From assembly GCA_032622095.1 (NCBI GenBank), contig CP136066.1, positions 110,009,319 to 110,073,318 on the forward strand: DNA of 64,000 nt. Direction: 5' to 3'. The DNA comes from Siphonodentalium dalli (taxonomy: Eukaryota; Mollusca; Scaphopoda; Gadilida; Siphonodentaliidae). Both the position numbers and the translations under genes were made by a program. The notes beneath the pieces are model-generated. The model did not search any database, was not told the origin of the DNA, and worked only from the letters and a program-made list of their open reading frames with translations. Each line of letters opens with the position of its first letter. Within the stretch, counting starts at the first letter, position 1. Positions 47,125-57,910 of the stretch are shown piece after piece.

Positions 47125-47245
47125 TAATTATTATTTTATTTGTGGCGCTACAGTGCTTCCGTAGGTTAGGTTAGGCGAGGTTAGAGTGCATTGGTTAGTT
47201 TGTTATGTGACGTCATACATTTCTTCTTGAGAGTTATACTTTTGA

Positions 47246-47517
47246 TTAGTCTTCGACCTCGTGTTCAGTCTTATAATATAGGCCAGCGTCACAGTCTGGT
47301 TTGCCTTCACCCATGCTGCGCACGTACAGTTTATATAAGTCAACCGACATATCAGTCTCCCGAACATGGGCGTGGGAATACATTCTGTCCAGCCATGCAC
47401 TGATTCTTGGTAACACTCGCTTCACTGCTGACCCAAATCCGTCATTCATTGCTGAGAGGAGCTTAAATTTCTCTATAAATGGATACACGTTGTAGTCGAC
47501 CAGCATTGGCGTCGCTC
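47246..47517 (-). CDS. GST omega last coding exon
   Basis: The acceptor GCGTTTCAG (minus strand) precedes GAGCGACGCCAATGCTGGTC. Encodes ATPMLVDYNVYPFIEKFKLL to the C-terminal KTEHEVED and TAA. MxDYxxxPxxE and the PRISAWLDRM helix are typical of the omega C-terminal domain. Confidence 0.88.
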
Positions 47518-50500
47518 CTGAAACGCGAATTGTTTAGAATGAACTGGGTATTATCAAATAATTAGCCCCTAAACCCACATTTCTTAGTAATTTAAGACAC
47601 CCGTGTATATATTGTCAGCACGCGCAGTGAATACATAAGAGCTTAGCGCAATGATGTCGATGCATGTCAATGCCGGAACTTTATTATAATGTTATTAAAA
47701 AATATAATTATGATATTCAATTTGTGTTTGGTTATTTAGTATTGACTGTGCGATAAACATGGGTGACAAGGGTGGTTGAACATTTTGTCAACATGAACAG
47801 ACACATTTGAAATGGAACTATATTTTTTTCTTGAAGGCGTTTTTATACTTCCTATTTGGTTGTGATAAGGAAGTCAATATTGATGTTTTTAACCCCTGTC
47901 GTTTCGGATCGTTTTTCCTTGCTAAAATGTAATTGTGATAACATGGATATCAAATTCGTCGCAATTCTATACAATGGACTTGTTCGGGTGCGTGAAACTG
48001 ATAAGTCGTCCTCAGGCGCTATGCCAACTGGGGAAATATAACATTCTACTAACATCGCCGAAAATCGCAAAGAAATCTACCGTACCACTCCATAGAAAAC
48101 ATCGTCTAAACTACGCTCAATTGTAAATATTTACATCTCGATTCGGGACGCAACTATCGGCGATAAACTGACGCGAATGATTTGGCCATCGAGACTCATT
48201 GCATTTAATTAATATATAAAAATGACGGTGTGTGTTGTACATTTGGATTAATATTCGTAAAATTAACTACTTTGAGCAAGAGTATTCTGATCTATTCTCC
48301 ATTTGTATTTGGTCACCCCAGCACCGGAGTGTTTCACATCACTTTAATAACCTCGTCCACTAAATTCGCTTCGAGCACCGCTAAAGCTCGGCTCGAGTCG
48401 AATATTCGAATTTAAAGTGCATGCATTTGGTTAATATATACAGTTTGTATAGAATTGCGACTCATTAGAGATCGTATAGATCTTCCATGTGCATGGATCA
48501 AAATTCCATTCTCATCGGGATTCGAACTAGCTTCATCGTGGCTGGACGGCTTATGTGGGCATAATACGTCATAATCCTTTCATAATAATAAGTTGCATAA
48601 CTCGTAAAACTTCTGCAATTATTGAAAGGATTAACCGTCATGTGGACTGTTTTTATGGAGATGTAACCGTGAGGTAAGTGGTCATAAATTGTGTAAAACC
48701 CGAATATAAACAGTCCACATGACAGATAATCCTTATATTTATATACATTTAGCGAAAAAGCCACTTTTGTAAATGTATTTAAATCGAAAAGTGTATCGTG
48801 ACAAAACCAGCCCAAAATATCCCATAGCACCCGACCATATACCAACTGAGAACAATTTCAAAACGAGGCTCTTTATATTGAAACCTGATGATTTATTAAG
48901 TCAATCCTGCGCGAGTACAAATGCGCCCAAAACAATACGCGTTCTTCTTCTCCCAAATCAATGACGCGTCGATGTAATTATGGTTGCAATTATGACCCTC
49001 TTGCGCGTTCACCGAGAGATAATTGCAACTAGTCACGTGGGCGCCGACCAATCGGAATGCTGGATTTAGTGATAATCATTCTCAGTATGTAAATATATAT
49101 ATAACTGGTTTATATACGCACCTCCGTAGTACTCTCCCCTGGCACATAATGCTGCCTCTAATTGTTTCAGGCTGCCGAGGAAAGTGTCTGTCATGGTCAT
49201 TGGGAATTTGGAATTTGGTTGGCGCCAACGAAACAATGTAGTTCATAACCTGCATCAGAGAGTAAATTTGCATGATTAAGTGGCGCGGTGATTAAGTGGC
49301 GCGGTGTGGTGATTAAGTGGCGTGGTGGTTAAGAGTCGCGGTAATTTAGTGACGTGATGATTAAGTGTCGCGGTGAGTAAGTGGCGCGGTGCGGTGATTA
49401 AGTGATGTGGTGACTAAGTGGCGTGGTGGTCTGTAGTCTGTGTTGCTATATTTCTGCTACTACAAATACCATATTGTATCTCCAAGTCCAACATGACGCA
49501 TGCGTCCTCAAAATCAATTTCGGAATTCGCGCAGAAACACAAAAAAGTACTCAAAACAACTTCGTACCGCCGGGTCACACCAGACAAAACTTATAGAATT
49601 GTGTTACCCATTACACCGGAGACATGATTATAATATGTGTATATATGCTATCCTTTTTTAAATATCATTCTGTATTTCTCAATATTCATTTGCAATTATG
49701 AGAATGAAGCAGCAATCAAATCAAATTAATTATATCTTATTTTTGATAATCATATAAACCATGTCCGTTTAAAGATTTCATGTCAGATTTAACACCCATC
49801 AGTTTAAAGGTTCTCAATCCGATCAGACGCTCCTAAATTACTATTTCTTTAGCTTCGGAGGTAATAAATATTTGATTCGAGTCGAGGAATCCACCGATCA
49901 AAGCTCAGAGTGATCGATTTTTGAAGTTTGTTATTTCTCGAGATTTTTAATGATAAGTGGCCCAGAAACACGAGTCAAGCGGACGGTCTTGCGGATGAAG
50001 ACGGATAACTCTAGAATCAAGTGGTTATTACTACGACTTGATCTTAGAGTTATCCATCTTCATCCGCTAGGCCGTCCGTTTGACCACGTGTTTCCGGGCC
50101 ACTTATTATTAAACATCTCCAGAAATAACAAACATCAAAAATAGATATCTGATCACTCTGAGCTTTGATGGGTGGGTTCCTCGACTCGAATCAAATATTT
50201 TTTTTTACCCCCGAAATAAATAGTAATTTAGGAGCGTCTGATCGGATTGAGTACCTTTAATATTTCTTCGGGGTGTGAAACCTATTGTACTTCAGTCGAG
50301 GAACCAATTCAATTGTTTATATCTCTTCACTCAAAAGTACAACATGATCAGTGAGACACAATTCAATACAGTTACTAAATTTCGATTTTTGAATTATTAG
50401 ATTTCGATTTTTGAAATTTATTTATTTTTCTACACTTCGAATTCCATATATGGTTCGAACTAGAATTCCCCATCACGTGTTATTACAAAAAGTAAACAAA

Positions 50501-51772
50501 CATCTTACCTGACGTGTGATCAGCATGGTATTATAACTTGACTCTTTTAATGAATAAAACAGCTAGGAGTACTGAATCGGGAATAACTATACTGTATTCC
50601 CATGCCAACTATATCAAAATACTGTTTGTTTTTAGCGATAATTTTCCTCGTATTTTATTCCGAAAGTAATTTCCGATCTGCCATGCAAAGCCACCGCGAA
50701 CGGTGACCTTGCGTGACCTCACAAACTCTCTTTACGGCGTCAGCACTTTCATGTCCGTATATATTTCCGGTAGATTTGAGTCACATTTTTTTTACCACCG
50801 AAGCCGAAGACGGACAGGGTGCATGTATCTTTAATTGCCCTGGATCACTGCCTGGGTATTCAATATATCAGTTCGTTTGCTAATATATAAATTGCAGCCA
50901 GGGGGTGTCGGTAAAAAAAATCAGATGAGACCCACCCCACAACTCAACCTAATTTTTTTTTCCATTTTAGCTTAGTTTGACATGGCACCTATTGCTTATC
51001 CAACGTGTCCATGCATTTTATGTAATTTGTAACAATAAATAACCTATATACTGATTGTCAAAATGCATTTTTGATGTTAAAATTACATTATCTCTAAGGT
51101 TTAAGGCCAAACATATATAGTTGAACATTTGGAACAAATATGTAACCCCCCCCCCTGTTGCAGCCAAGAAAATAAAAACGACATACGGATTTAGTTATAT
51201 CTTCGGCCCATTTTCAAATGATTTCTAATAATAATGTTTTGTGTATATTATTTCGAGTTTCTAAGAAATGACAACAAAATTTAATGCATCTGTTTGCAAT
51301 TCTGACATTTTGGCACTTGGTGGCTTAAAGTCTGTAAATATACTCTGTGTTGTTACATACTGGTCGGTCGGGTTCTGGTGATGAACTTAGGTAGATGCAT
51401 AATTATGTACGGCAAGTACTTTTATATGGACATTATATGCGCTACAGAGAGACTTATTCAAGTCAAATAATTAAATTCCTGCCCCTCCTTCTAAATAATA
51501 ATTTGGAGGTTCGAGTGGGTTATGTCCGTTTTAGAAGGGTCATTGGTTGATGCTCACTTTTATGGAGATTGCGGCCAGGTTTCTATCTTCTGCCAACCGC
51601 AACGGATCTGTCGGATTTAGTCTAGAACCAGGCAGCACGTCGTCAAGGTAGTCATTCACTGTCATGGAGTCGTATGGCGCCTTTGTAGTCAATCACAGGA
51701 ACGGTACCCAGTGGGGTCAACCCGAGGAACCAATCTGGTTTCGATTTCAGATTAACATTTATGGTCTCATAT
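47246..51772 (-). CDS. Omega-class glutathione S-transferase (partial gene, three exons seen)
   Basis: Glutathione-dependent thiol transferase/dehydroascorbate reductase family, cytosolic. Minus-strand exons: 51,558-51,772 (thioredoxin-fold part, RYETINVNLKSKPDWF, LGTVPVIDYKG, YLDDVLPGSRL), ~49,122-49,187 (TFLGSLKQLEAALCARGEYY) and 47,246-47,517 (ATPMLVDYNVYPFIEKF...KPDCDAGL). The last two join in phase as YYGG-ATPMLVDY, the omega-class junction. The N-terminal exon with the active-site Cys (usually CPF) and one helical exon between exons 51.56 and 49.19 kb were not found. The upstream exon carries a frameshift, so this may be a pseudogene or a sequence error. The gene ends only 83 bp from a transposon. 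Confidence 0.82.
47520..49115. other. GST omega intron with Helitron-like fragment and hairpin
   Basis: 48,105-48,362 resembles the last ~270 bp of the element at 5,584-8,290 (shared TACGCTCAATTGTA, GCGATAAAC, CAAGAGTATTCT and TCACTTTAATA). 48,628-48,733 is a hairpin (TGTGGACTGTTT / AAACAGTCCACA). Nothing coding was recognised here. Confidence 0.55.
49122..49187 (-). CDS. GST omega internal exon
   Basis: Encodes a 22-residue stretch, TFLGSLKQLEAALCARGEYY plus G, the helix before the YYGG turn. The donor GTGCGT follows GGAG; the acceptor CCATGACAG precedes ACACTTTCC. The donor is supported by the in-phase join to the last exon. The acceptor is less certain. Confidence 0.72.
49270..49432. repeat. 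~18-bp minisatellite (GTGATTAAGTGGCGCG)
   Basis: Roughly nine degenerate units of GTGATTAAGTGGCGCG, with occasional GTGCGGT insertions. Lies ~85 bp from the GST internal exon, on the acceptor side. Confidence 0.85.
49804..50260. mobile_element. TTAA-flanked foldback MITE, family copy 2 (457 bp)
   Basis: TTAAAGGTTCTCAATCCGAT at the left and ATCGGATTGAGTACCTTTAA at the right. It pairs along almost its full length, including GCGGACGGTCTTGCGGATGA in the middle, leaving a short loop near 50,025. The most complete copy of the family. Intronic in the GST gene. Confidence 0.9.
50262..51550. other. GST omega intron, remaining part
   Basis: Nothing coding was recognised. A missing helical exon of the transferase is expected here or in 49.2-49.8 kb but I could not find it. 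C-runs at ~51,146 resemble the poly-G element ends. Confidence 0.4.
51558..51772 (-). pseudogene. GST omega thioredoxin-fold exon with frameshift
   Basis: The acceptor CCATATTTCAG precedes ATATGAGACC; the donor GTGAGC follows CTCCATAAAA. The first frame reads YETINVNLKSKPDWFLG to GAIRLHDSE and then stops. The family's YES...YLD sequence continues in the +1 frame as MTVNDYLDDVLPGSRLNPTD. The break is explained by loss of one copy of an 8-bp repeat (TCCATGAC). Whether this is a true lesion, an allele or an error is unknown. Confidence 0.75.
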
Positions 51773-51989
51773 CTGAAATATGGAGATATATATGCTAATA
51801 ATACAGTGTATTTTCCTAAAAGTAAACGCACGTTTGATAATGCGATTGTATTTTCGAAACGGATAGAGCATACACCGTTAGAAAAGAGGCACATGAACCA
51901 AACTGAAGAGCCAGTAGTTGGTGCTTCGTGCTTCAAACAGTTGTAGAACCAAAATTACCTAAAATTACTGCTGTTTGACAGACGGATTA

Positions 51990-52485
51990 TTTACAACTAA
52001 ACTTCAATTATCGTCGTCATTTTCCTCGTCGTCGTCATTATCATAGTCGTCATCGTCGTCATCGTAATCATCTTCATCGCCATCGCCGTCATCGTCATCA
52101 TTGCTGTCGTCGTCGTAGTCATCATCATCATCATCATCATAATCATCATCATAATCATCATCATTATCATCATTACAATCTCTGTCTTCGTCGTAGTCAC
52201 CGTCATCATCATCATCGTCGTATAGTCATTATCATCATCGCTGTCGTCTTAGTCATCATCATTATCATCATCGCTGTCGTCGTAGTTATCATAATAGCCG
52301 TTGTCATCATCATCGCTGTTGTCATCGTAGTCATCAACATCATCGCTGTCGTCGTAGTCATCATAATCATTGCTGTCATCGTCGTAGTCATCACCATTGC
52401 TGTCGTCGTCGAAGTCATCATCATTATCGCTGTCGTCGTCTAAGTCATCATTATTATCATCGTCATCGTCAGCATCGTTGTCTAT
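51990..52485. repeat. ~490 bp (TCA/TCG)n trinucleotide tract
   Basis: Almost uninterrupted TCATCG/TCGTCG/TCATCA-type triplets. Minus-strand Met/Thr-rich ORFs here are artefacts of the triplet repeat. Confidence 0.95.
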
Positions 52486-53159
52486 GGGCGGCCACTCGGT
52501 CGGAAATTACATGAAATAAAAGTTAATGGTGGTTTGTGAAAACAATAGTCTCTATTTTCAAACCAATAGTCGTTCTTGGATTCAATAAGAGACAGTTCCG
52601 TTTCAATAGCCATATTTTCTGCAATCTATTTCAAACCAATAGACTCAATTTCTAAACCAATAATCGTTCTTGGATTCAATAAGAGACAGTTCCGTTTTAA
52701 TAGATATAGATTCGTAATCAATGTTGACCGATGCAAAATTAATGTTCTATTTTAATTTAATAGTATTCACTGTTCAACTAATATCTAATAACACACAATT
52801 AGTAAGTTCGCGCATATTCAATAAACGTACATTCCGTTTCAATAGCCATATTTTTTTAATCAATAAAGATATTTCAAACCAATAGACGATTTCCCACGAG
52901 CAATGATTATCGTTATAAAACTAATAGACCTTTTCATTGTTATATTTAATAGATATAAATTATCACCAATGCAATTCACAATTAATAACGTTCTATTTAA
53001 ATTCAATAGGTTTCGTATTCGAATCAATATCTAATAGCGGAATCAACTATTTCCGGTCAAACAAATGACTAAAAATGCAGAATTAATGGACAAATCTACA
53101 GAGTTAATAGCTTCCGTTTACAAACCAATAAACAATTCCTGAATTAACGCTAGGGGCGC

Positions 53160-54110
53160 TGGCCACCAATTTTGTTGAGTCACGTGATGGACCGCAAAAT
53201 CCGTGACGTCACCGTGGGATATCCCCCGCGATAAAAAAAATTCAATTTCTCGCACATTTTCTCGTCAAAAACATGAAAATTGCGATGATATACGGATTGT
53301 GGACTATATTCTGCGTCTGTAGCAGATACCGAAGATGCATTTGAGAGGTTGTTTTTAAATATTGACCTGTATTACATGAAGCAGAATGCCGACGAAGATC
53401 TGCAGATAGTCACGAAGACAGCTAGACAGAAATTCAGTGCCAACAATCATTGAATCGATCAAATTATACATCCAGACAACTATCAAATTATCAATGTCAT
53501 TCATTGTTGACGACGATTGTCATAATAACTGACTGTTATTCAACTTATTCTACAAATGAAGCTATCACTCATTCACTGTCAGTGTTACTGTGATTGTCAC
53601 TCTTCTCAGTGTTGCAGGGATTGTCTGTCAAAATCCGGTGGAGAACTTAGGATGTGTGTGACAAGTACTAACAACAACAACAGTATGAATATGATTATGT
53701 CAACAACAACAACAACAACAACATCTCTAACACCGTATGATGATTGTTCGATCTACTGCGTACTAGCACTGTACATTACGACGATTTCTTCTTAAAAACA
53801 ACCATTGAGTGTAACAGCCTTGAACAGTCAGATGTTGATTCAGGCGATCGGTAACACTGAATGTCTGAAGGATTTATTAAATAAGGATTATATTTTCTAG
53901 ACGTTTCATACGAGTGTCGTGAGATAGGATTCTGAACATTGTTGGAGTATTGATCGAGTACACCTGACAGTGCTCAATCTCAGAACTCAATCATAAGCCA
54001 ACTAGAACAGAGGTCATGTCAACTTACAGTTTGCATTATACATGTATATATTGTGACCACATAAATGATATACAACTACAGTGACTTCTTCATTATTTCA
54101 GTATTCGATA
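53160..54110. other. Inter-arm region without recognised gene
   Basis: GTGACGTCACCGTGGGATAT and a short frame from 53,272 are followed by a Cys-rich 79-codon ORF (53,556-53,795). That ORF depends partly on a (CAA)n microsatellite (53,698-53,722). No secretion signal or family match is convincing. Confidence 0.4.
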
Positions 54111-54400
54111 CCATAACCATGGTCGTTCCATACTATATTTTTTGGTTGTTACATACCGGATTGTTTGGTTACTTTTTTTATTTCGTACTTTGTAGAAAAT
54201 CATTTATTTGTTTCTATATGATGTGACATATATATACATGTAGTAACATGGTACAACATGACCAAATGATTTCCTACATGGTACGAAACGACCAAACAAT
54301 AAGGTACGAAACTACAAAAAATATGGTACGAAACTACCAAAAATGTTGTACGAAATGACTTAAGACGATACAAAACGTCCTGTACCCATGTATATCTCCT
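54110..54400. repeat. Degenerate GGTACGAAACGACCAAA repeats
   Basis: Five or so ~25-28 bp units (CATGGTACGAAACGACCAAA, AAGGTACGAAACTACAAAAA and so on) follow an inverted version at 54,115-54,180. Scattered further units lie at 55,020-55,095 and 55,787-55,830. Confidence 0.7.
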
Positions 54401-55124
54401 CGGAAAGGGTAACAACCAGTAACTTGTTTAATCAAGTTAGTAACAAAAGATGAGGTGGCGGTTCTACGCTGCCGTACAAACCAACCAAGTAATACCCTAT
54501 CTATTAATTACGGTAGTTCGCCTCTTAGTAACAATGTAATATTGACAACTCTTTCAAATGAGTGGCATCATAAAATATTGGTAGTTATGCCTTATCTAAC
54601 AGTGAAATAGAATTACATCATGTCATAAATCCATACCGTGTATTACTCGGATCCGTGATGTCATAAAATCATATTATTCTAATTAGTGATGTAGTAAAAT
54701 GATATTACTCGATTTAAGGCAAATTGAAGTGATATTCACCTAAGTACAAATGGAGTTTGATAACAAGCCATACCGTGGAAAAATTTCATATCTAATTAAT
54801 AATTTTCGAACAAATTTTGGACCGATATACATGTACCCTGTAGCCATCTGTAGTAAACTTCCTCTTCCAAGGGGGTGCTGTCGGAACATACATGTATCAA
54901 GGTGGACCTCCTCCCCAATGGGAGACTCTCTATCCATGCCCATTGGAAATAAATTATAATGTGCAATGGAATGAATAGCCAATAGGTTGTTGGCATTTCA
55001 TACCATGGAAGTTTGACATAGAGATGTTTCGCACCAGGGTTCTGGATATTTCATACCAGTTTCTGTATCATTTCGACAATTCGTACCATTGATTATATCG
55101 GTATTATTTAAAAAAAAAATAACA

Positions 55125-55593
55125 TTAAAGGTACTCAGTCCGCTTCGATGGTTCCCATGTCATCAGATTTCAACAACAACAACAACAACAACATTTTTTG
55201 AAATGCCACTTCGTTTACCAGAATCGATTAATGGCCCAAAAATAATGCTAACCAGTCAAATATAGTACATGTATACAATTGCCCAAAACTTGTTATTTAT
55301 CAACATTTTGTTCAACGAAATTTTGGCGGTTTGTCAAATATCTGACACAAAAAAGCCACTTGCTTTTAGAGTTATCCATCTTCGTCCGCAATTTGGTCCG
55401 AGACCGTCTTCTCGTTGACTTTTTACTGGGCCACTACAAATTATCGATGGTGAAAAATAATAGATTTCAAAAATCGATATCTGATCACTCTCAGCTTTGA
55501 TGGGTGGGTTCCTCAACTCAAATCAAATATGTTTTACCCCGAAGCCAAGGAAATAGTATTATTCAAGCGTTAATTCGGATTATGCATCTTTAA
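55125..55593. mobile_element. TTAA-flanked foldback MITE, family copy 3 (469 bp, diverged left arm)
   Basis: TTAAAGGTACTCAGTCCGC at the left; the right arm retains TTATCCATCTTCGTCCGC, ATATCTGATCACTCTCAGCT and GATGGGTGGGTTCCTC. The left arm is interrupted by a (CAA)n tract at 55,168-55,193 and has largely lost pairing. TTAA ends at 55,125 and 55,590. Confidence 0.8.
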
Positions 55594-56159
55594 CTTTGTC
55601 GCGACAATTTCAATTTGTTCAGTTTGTTTCGCAAAAAAAAGAAATAAATATGTTAACATGTAAATGTCGGGTTGTCATCACCACGAACGTTAAATCATGA
55701 ACATGTTCGCTTTCATTAAGTTAACACAATTCAAATAATTTTTCACATACGAATGACCAATCATCATTTTTGGGAATCGACGAAACATACCAATATATGG
55801 TGTGAAATGACCAAAAACATGGTACGAAACAATTAAATGTGTCATTCAAATCAAGGGTACAAACTGGCCACAGTAGGAAAAGTCGTTTGAGCCATCCAAC
55901 AGACCTGAGTGAATCGCCGGGCGATCGGTCTTCCACAATAAGGATGCATCTGGGAAGAGGGGAGTCAATCTAATTAACTGTTATCTATAACCAATACTTA
56001 AAAACAATAACAATTTATTCTGATTTCTTTTGAATCACACAGAATAATTATTTACTGAGAATATTCAATATAAACATGTACACATTCTCAAACAAAGGGA
56101 ATTTCAATGTTCAAGAAATTTAGAGGTCCCCTCTACTATGGAGGCCCTTTTCACATTTA

Positions 56160-57130
56160 TTATTTATTTGCGCTCGAGCACAAATATTAAGCGCAAATAT
56201 TTACGCTTAAGCCTAAATCATTTGTTTTAAGCGAATGTCCTTTGCGCTTAAGCACAAATATGTGTCTATCAATTTATTTGCGCTCAAGCGAAAATCATTT
56301 GCGCTTAAGTGTAAATGATTTGCGCTTAAGTGCAAATACCTAACACTCCCTTACTTCCATCTGATTGTGAATGATGGAGTCCATCTCATAGTATATTATT
56401 ATGGGCCCATAGTAGTAGCCCATACAGACTCGAAAGTTGAAATGTCAAAAGCATCTCTGTCTCTGGTGTCCCAAAAATTGGTGCCTCACTCCCAGAGCTC
56501 TGGTATATTTTATTAAAGGGACATCTCCTGCACAAATATATGCCATTTCCATGGTCATAGAAGGGGAATTAGTGGTTACTTGGGGCTTGCTTCCCTCGTG
56601 GTGTACTTATTGAATTGAAATAGGGGAAAAACATATTTTCATATTATCAGCATCCCTGTCCCTAATAATCTAGGGAATAACTGGGGATTGCTTCCCTCAT
56701 ATGATGGGCCTATATAGACTTGAGTGCAAGCCTGCAAATAGCGTGTCTGTCATTTGCAGAATGAGATCCCCAGAGGGTGAATTTAGTGAAGCTACCCCGC
56801 ATAGTGGGCTAGCATAACTAAATTCACCCTCTGGGGACCTCATTCTAATTAGGCCATCAACTGCTATGGCAGACCTAGGATCAGATTGAAGTTCCCCAGT
56901 TGAAGTTGGTGATGTTCACCCATTTGGAGCCTCGATTATGGATTTTATCTTCTGCCAATTAGGGGATATAGAAACTTTCCAGATGGGAAAACGTAGCTTG
57001 CTTGAGTGATGTGTTAGGCCTATATGCCATTTAAAATTAATTCAGGGAGATCAATGCATTAATTTCTATTTGCACTTAAGCGCAAATGATTTGTGATTAA
57101 ACGTAAATTATTTGCACTTAAGCGAAAAAA
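56160..57130. mobile_element. Second palindrome-array element (TTTGCGCTTAAGCGCAAA type)
   Basis: The left array (56,166-56,336) holds about eight imperfect palindromes ATTTGCGCTTAAGCGCAAAT, the last ones 21 bp apart. The right array (57,064-57,130) holds three. Between them lie ~700 bp with no ORF, and the ~90-bp hairpin shared with the 43.97-47.16 kb element. The arrays are degenerate, so this copy looks older. Its exact ends and target duplication were not found. Confidence 0.72.
56758..56846. repeat. ~90-bp conserved hairpin, copy 3
   Basis: AGAATGAGATCCCCAGAGGG ... ACCCCGCATAGTGGGCTAGC ... CTCTGGGGACCTCATTCT. Preceded by CATTTGCAG as at 46,798-46,806, so homology extends slightly beyond the stem. 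Confidence 0.9.
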
Positions 57131-57910
57131 TTCATAAGTAATTGTATGTCATAATTTGCAAAGTTCTGTCAACTTCTCGTTAAAATATGACTAGATTCAT
57201 AACGGTAATATTTGGTTAAATTTCATACCGAGTTATGTATAATCGAATTATTGAGGGATCGGGAGGGACTTGGATCATACGAATGACATATATTCATTGC
57301 TCCAATTATCTCTTAACATGAGCAATACAAAATGAAGTCACATTTCCGAACCATGCAGTTCCATACAGCATAACCTGATCTAGAATATATTAGCGAAAAA
57401 ACGTCAAATTCCCTCTTTCAGCTGTCATTTTGACGACCATCTTGGGCGGGGAGTTCCAATTTTACCCTAAAAATGTGGTATTATATCTCTCAGAGTCATA
57501 CGTACTGAATATGCCTAATTTTAAATCGTATATTTCATGGTAAGATTACTTGCGACATTTAGTAAATTATATAACCAAGAAACACTCTTTAAATTTGGAA
57601 AACCCCTTAAAAGAGGGGTTAAAGTGAAATTCCAGCGTGGCTCCATATCTAATACCAATACGTATGTAAATATGTACATACTGTGCAAAGTTTCATGCTT
57701 TAGTCAGACAATTTTAATAATTGTCTTGAAATTTTTATTTAATCTACTCCACTGTGTTATAGTGGACCATAGTGAATATTTATTGTCGTTTGATTTGCAC
57801 CGAGTGAACTACTGCAAATCGTCACACCGACATGACATCGGGAATTCCCATGTTTATTTATATATTTCTGACGTCACATGAATAAAGTTTCTTCAAACAT
57901 CGCCATCAGA
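57131..57910. other. Inter-arm region, no recognised gene
   Basis: A 114-codon ORF at 57,537-57,881 is AT-rich and has no known domain. ATGAATAAAG at 57,878 contains a polyadenylation-like AATAAA. Nothing further is supported. Confidence 0.35.

Larger units (their letters stand above)
43971..47163. mobile_element. 3.19 kb element with long TIRs carrying palindrome arrays
   Basis: TACGGAAGCACTGTAGCGCC at the left is inverted at the right end (47,144-47,163). Inverted identity extends ~490 bp per side and covers the palindrome array, the CCTTCGG motifs, a 92-bp hairpin and CATGTGGTCCCCTGCTATAA. GGTTAG flanks it at 43,965-43,970 and 47,164-47,169, a likely target duplication. The body holds a foldback MITE (44,484-44,903), a Helentron-like element (44,957-46,183) and a 17-bp repeat tract (46,501-46,633). 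No transposase of its own is visible. Superfamily not assigned. Confidence 0.85.

Noticed and set aside
47164-47186. GGTTAGGTTAGG resembling telomere repeat
   Set aside because: Only two or three units, and explained by the GGTTAG target duplication beside the transposon.
48483-48560. tRNA-like box B (AGTTCGAATCCCG on the minus strand)
   Set aside because: No matching acceptor stem or anticodon arm could be folded; perhaps a SINE trace but unsupported.
51997-52424. Met/Thr-rich minus-strand ORFs
   Set aside because: Translation of a trinucleotide repeat.
53556-53795. Cys-rich 79-codon ORF, could suggest a small secreted peptide
   Set aside because: No clear signal peptide, part of it is a (CAA)n microsatellite, and the flanks are repeats.
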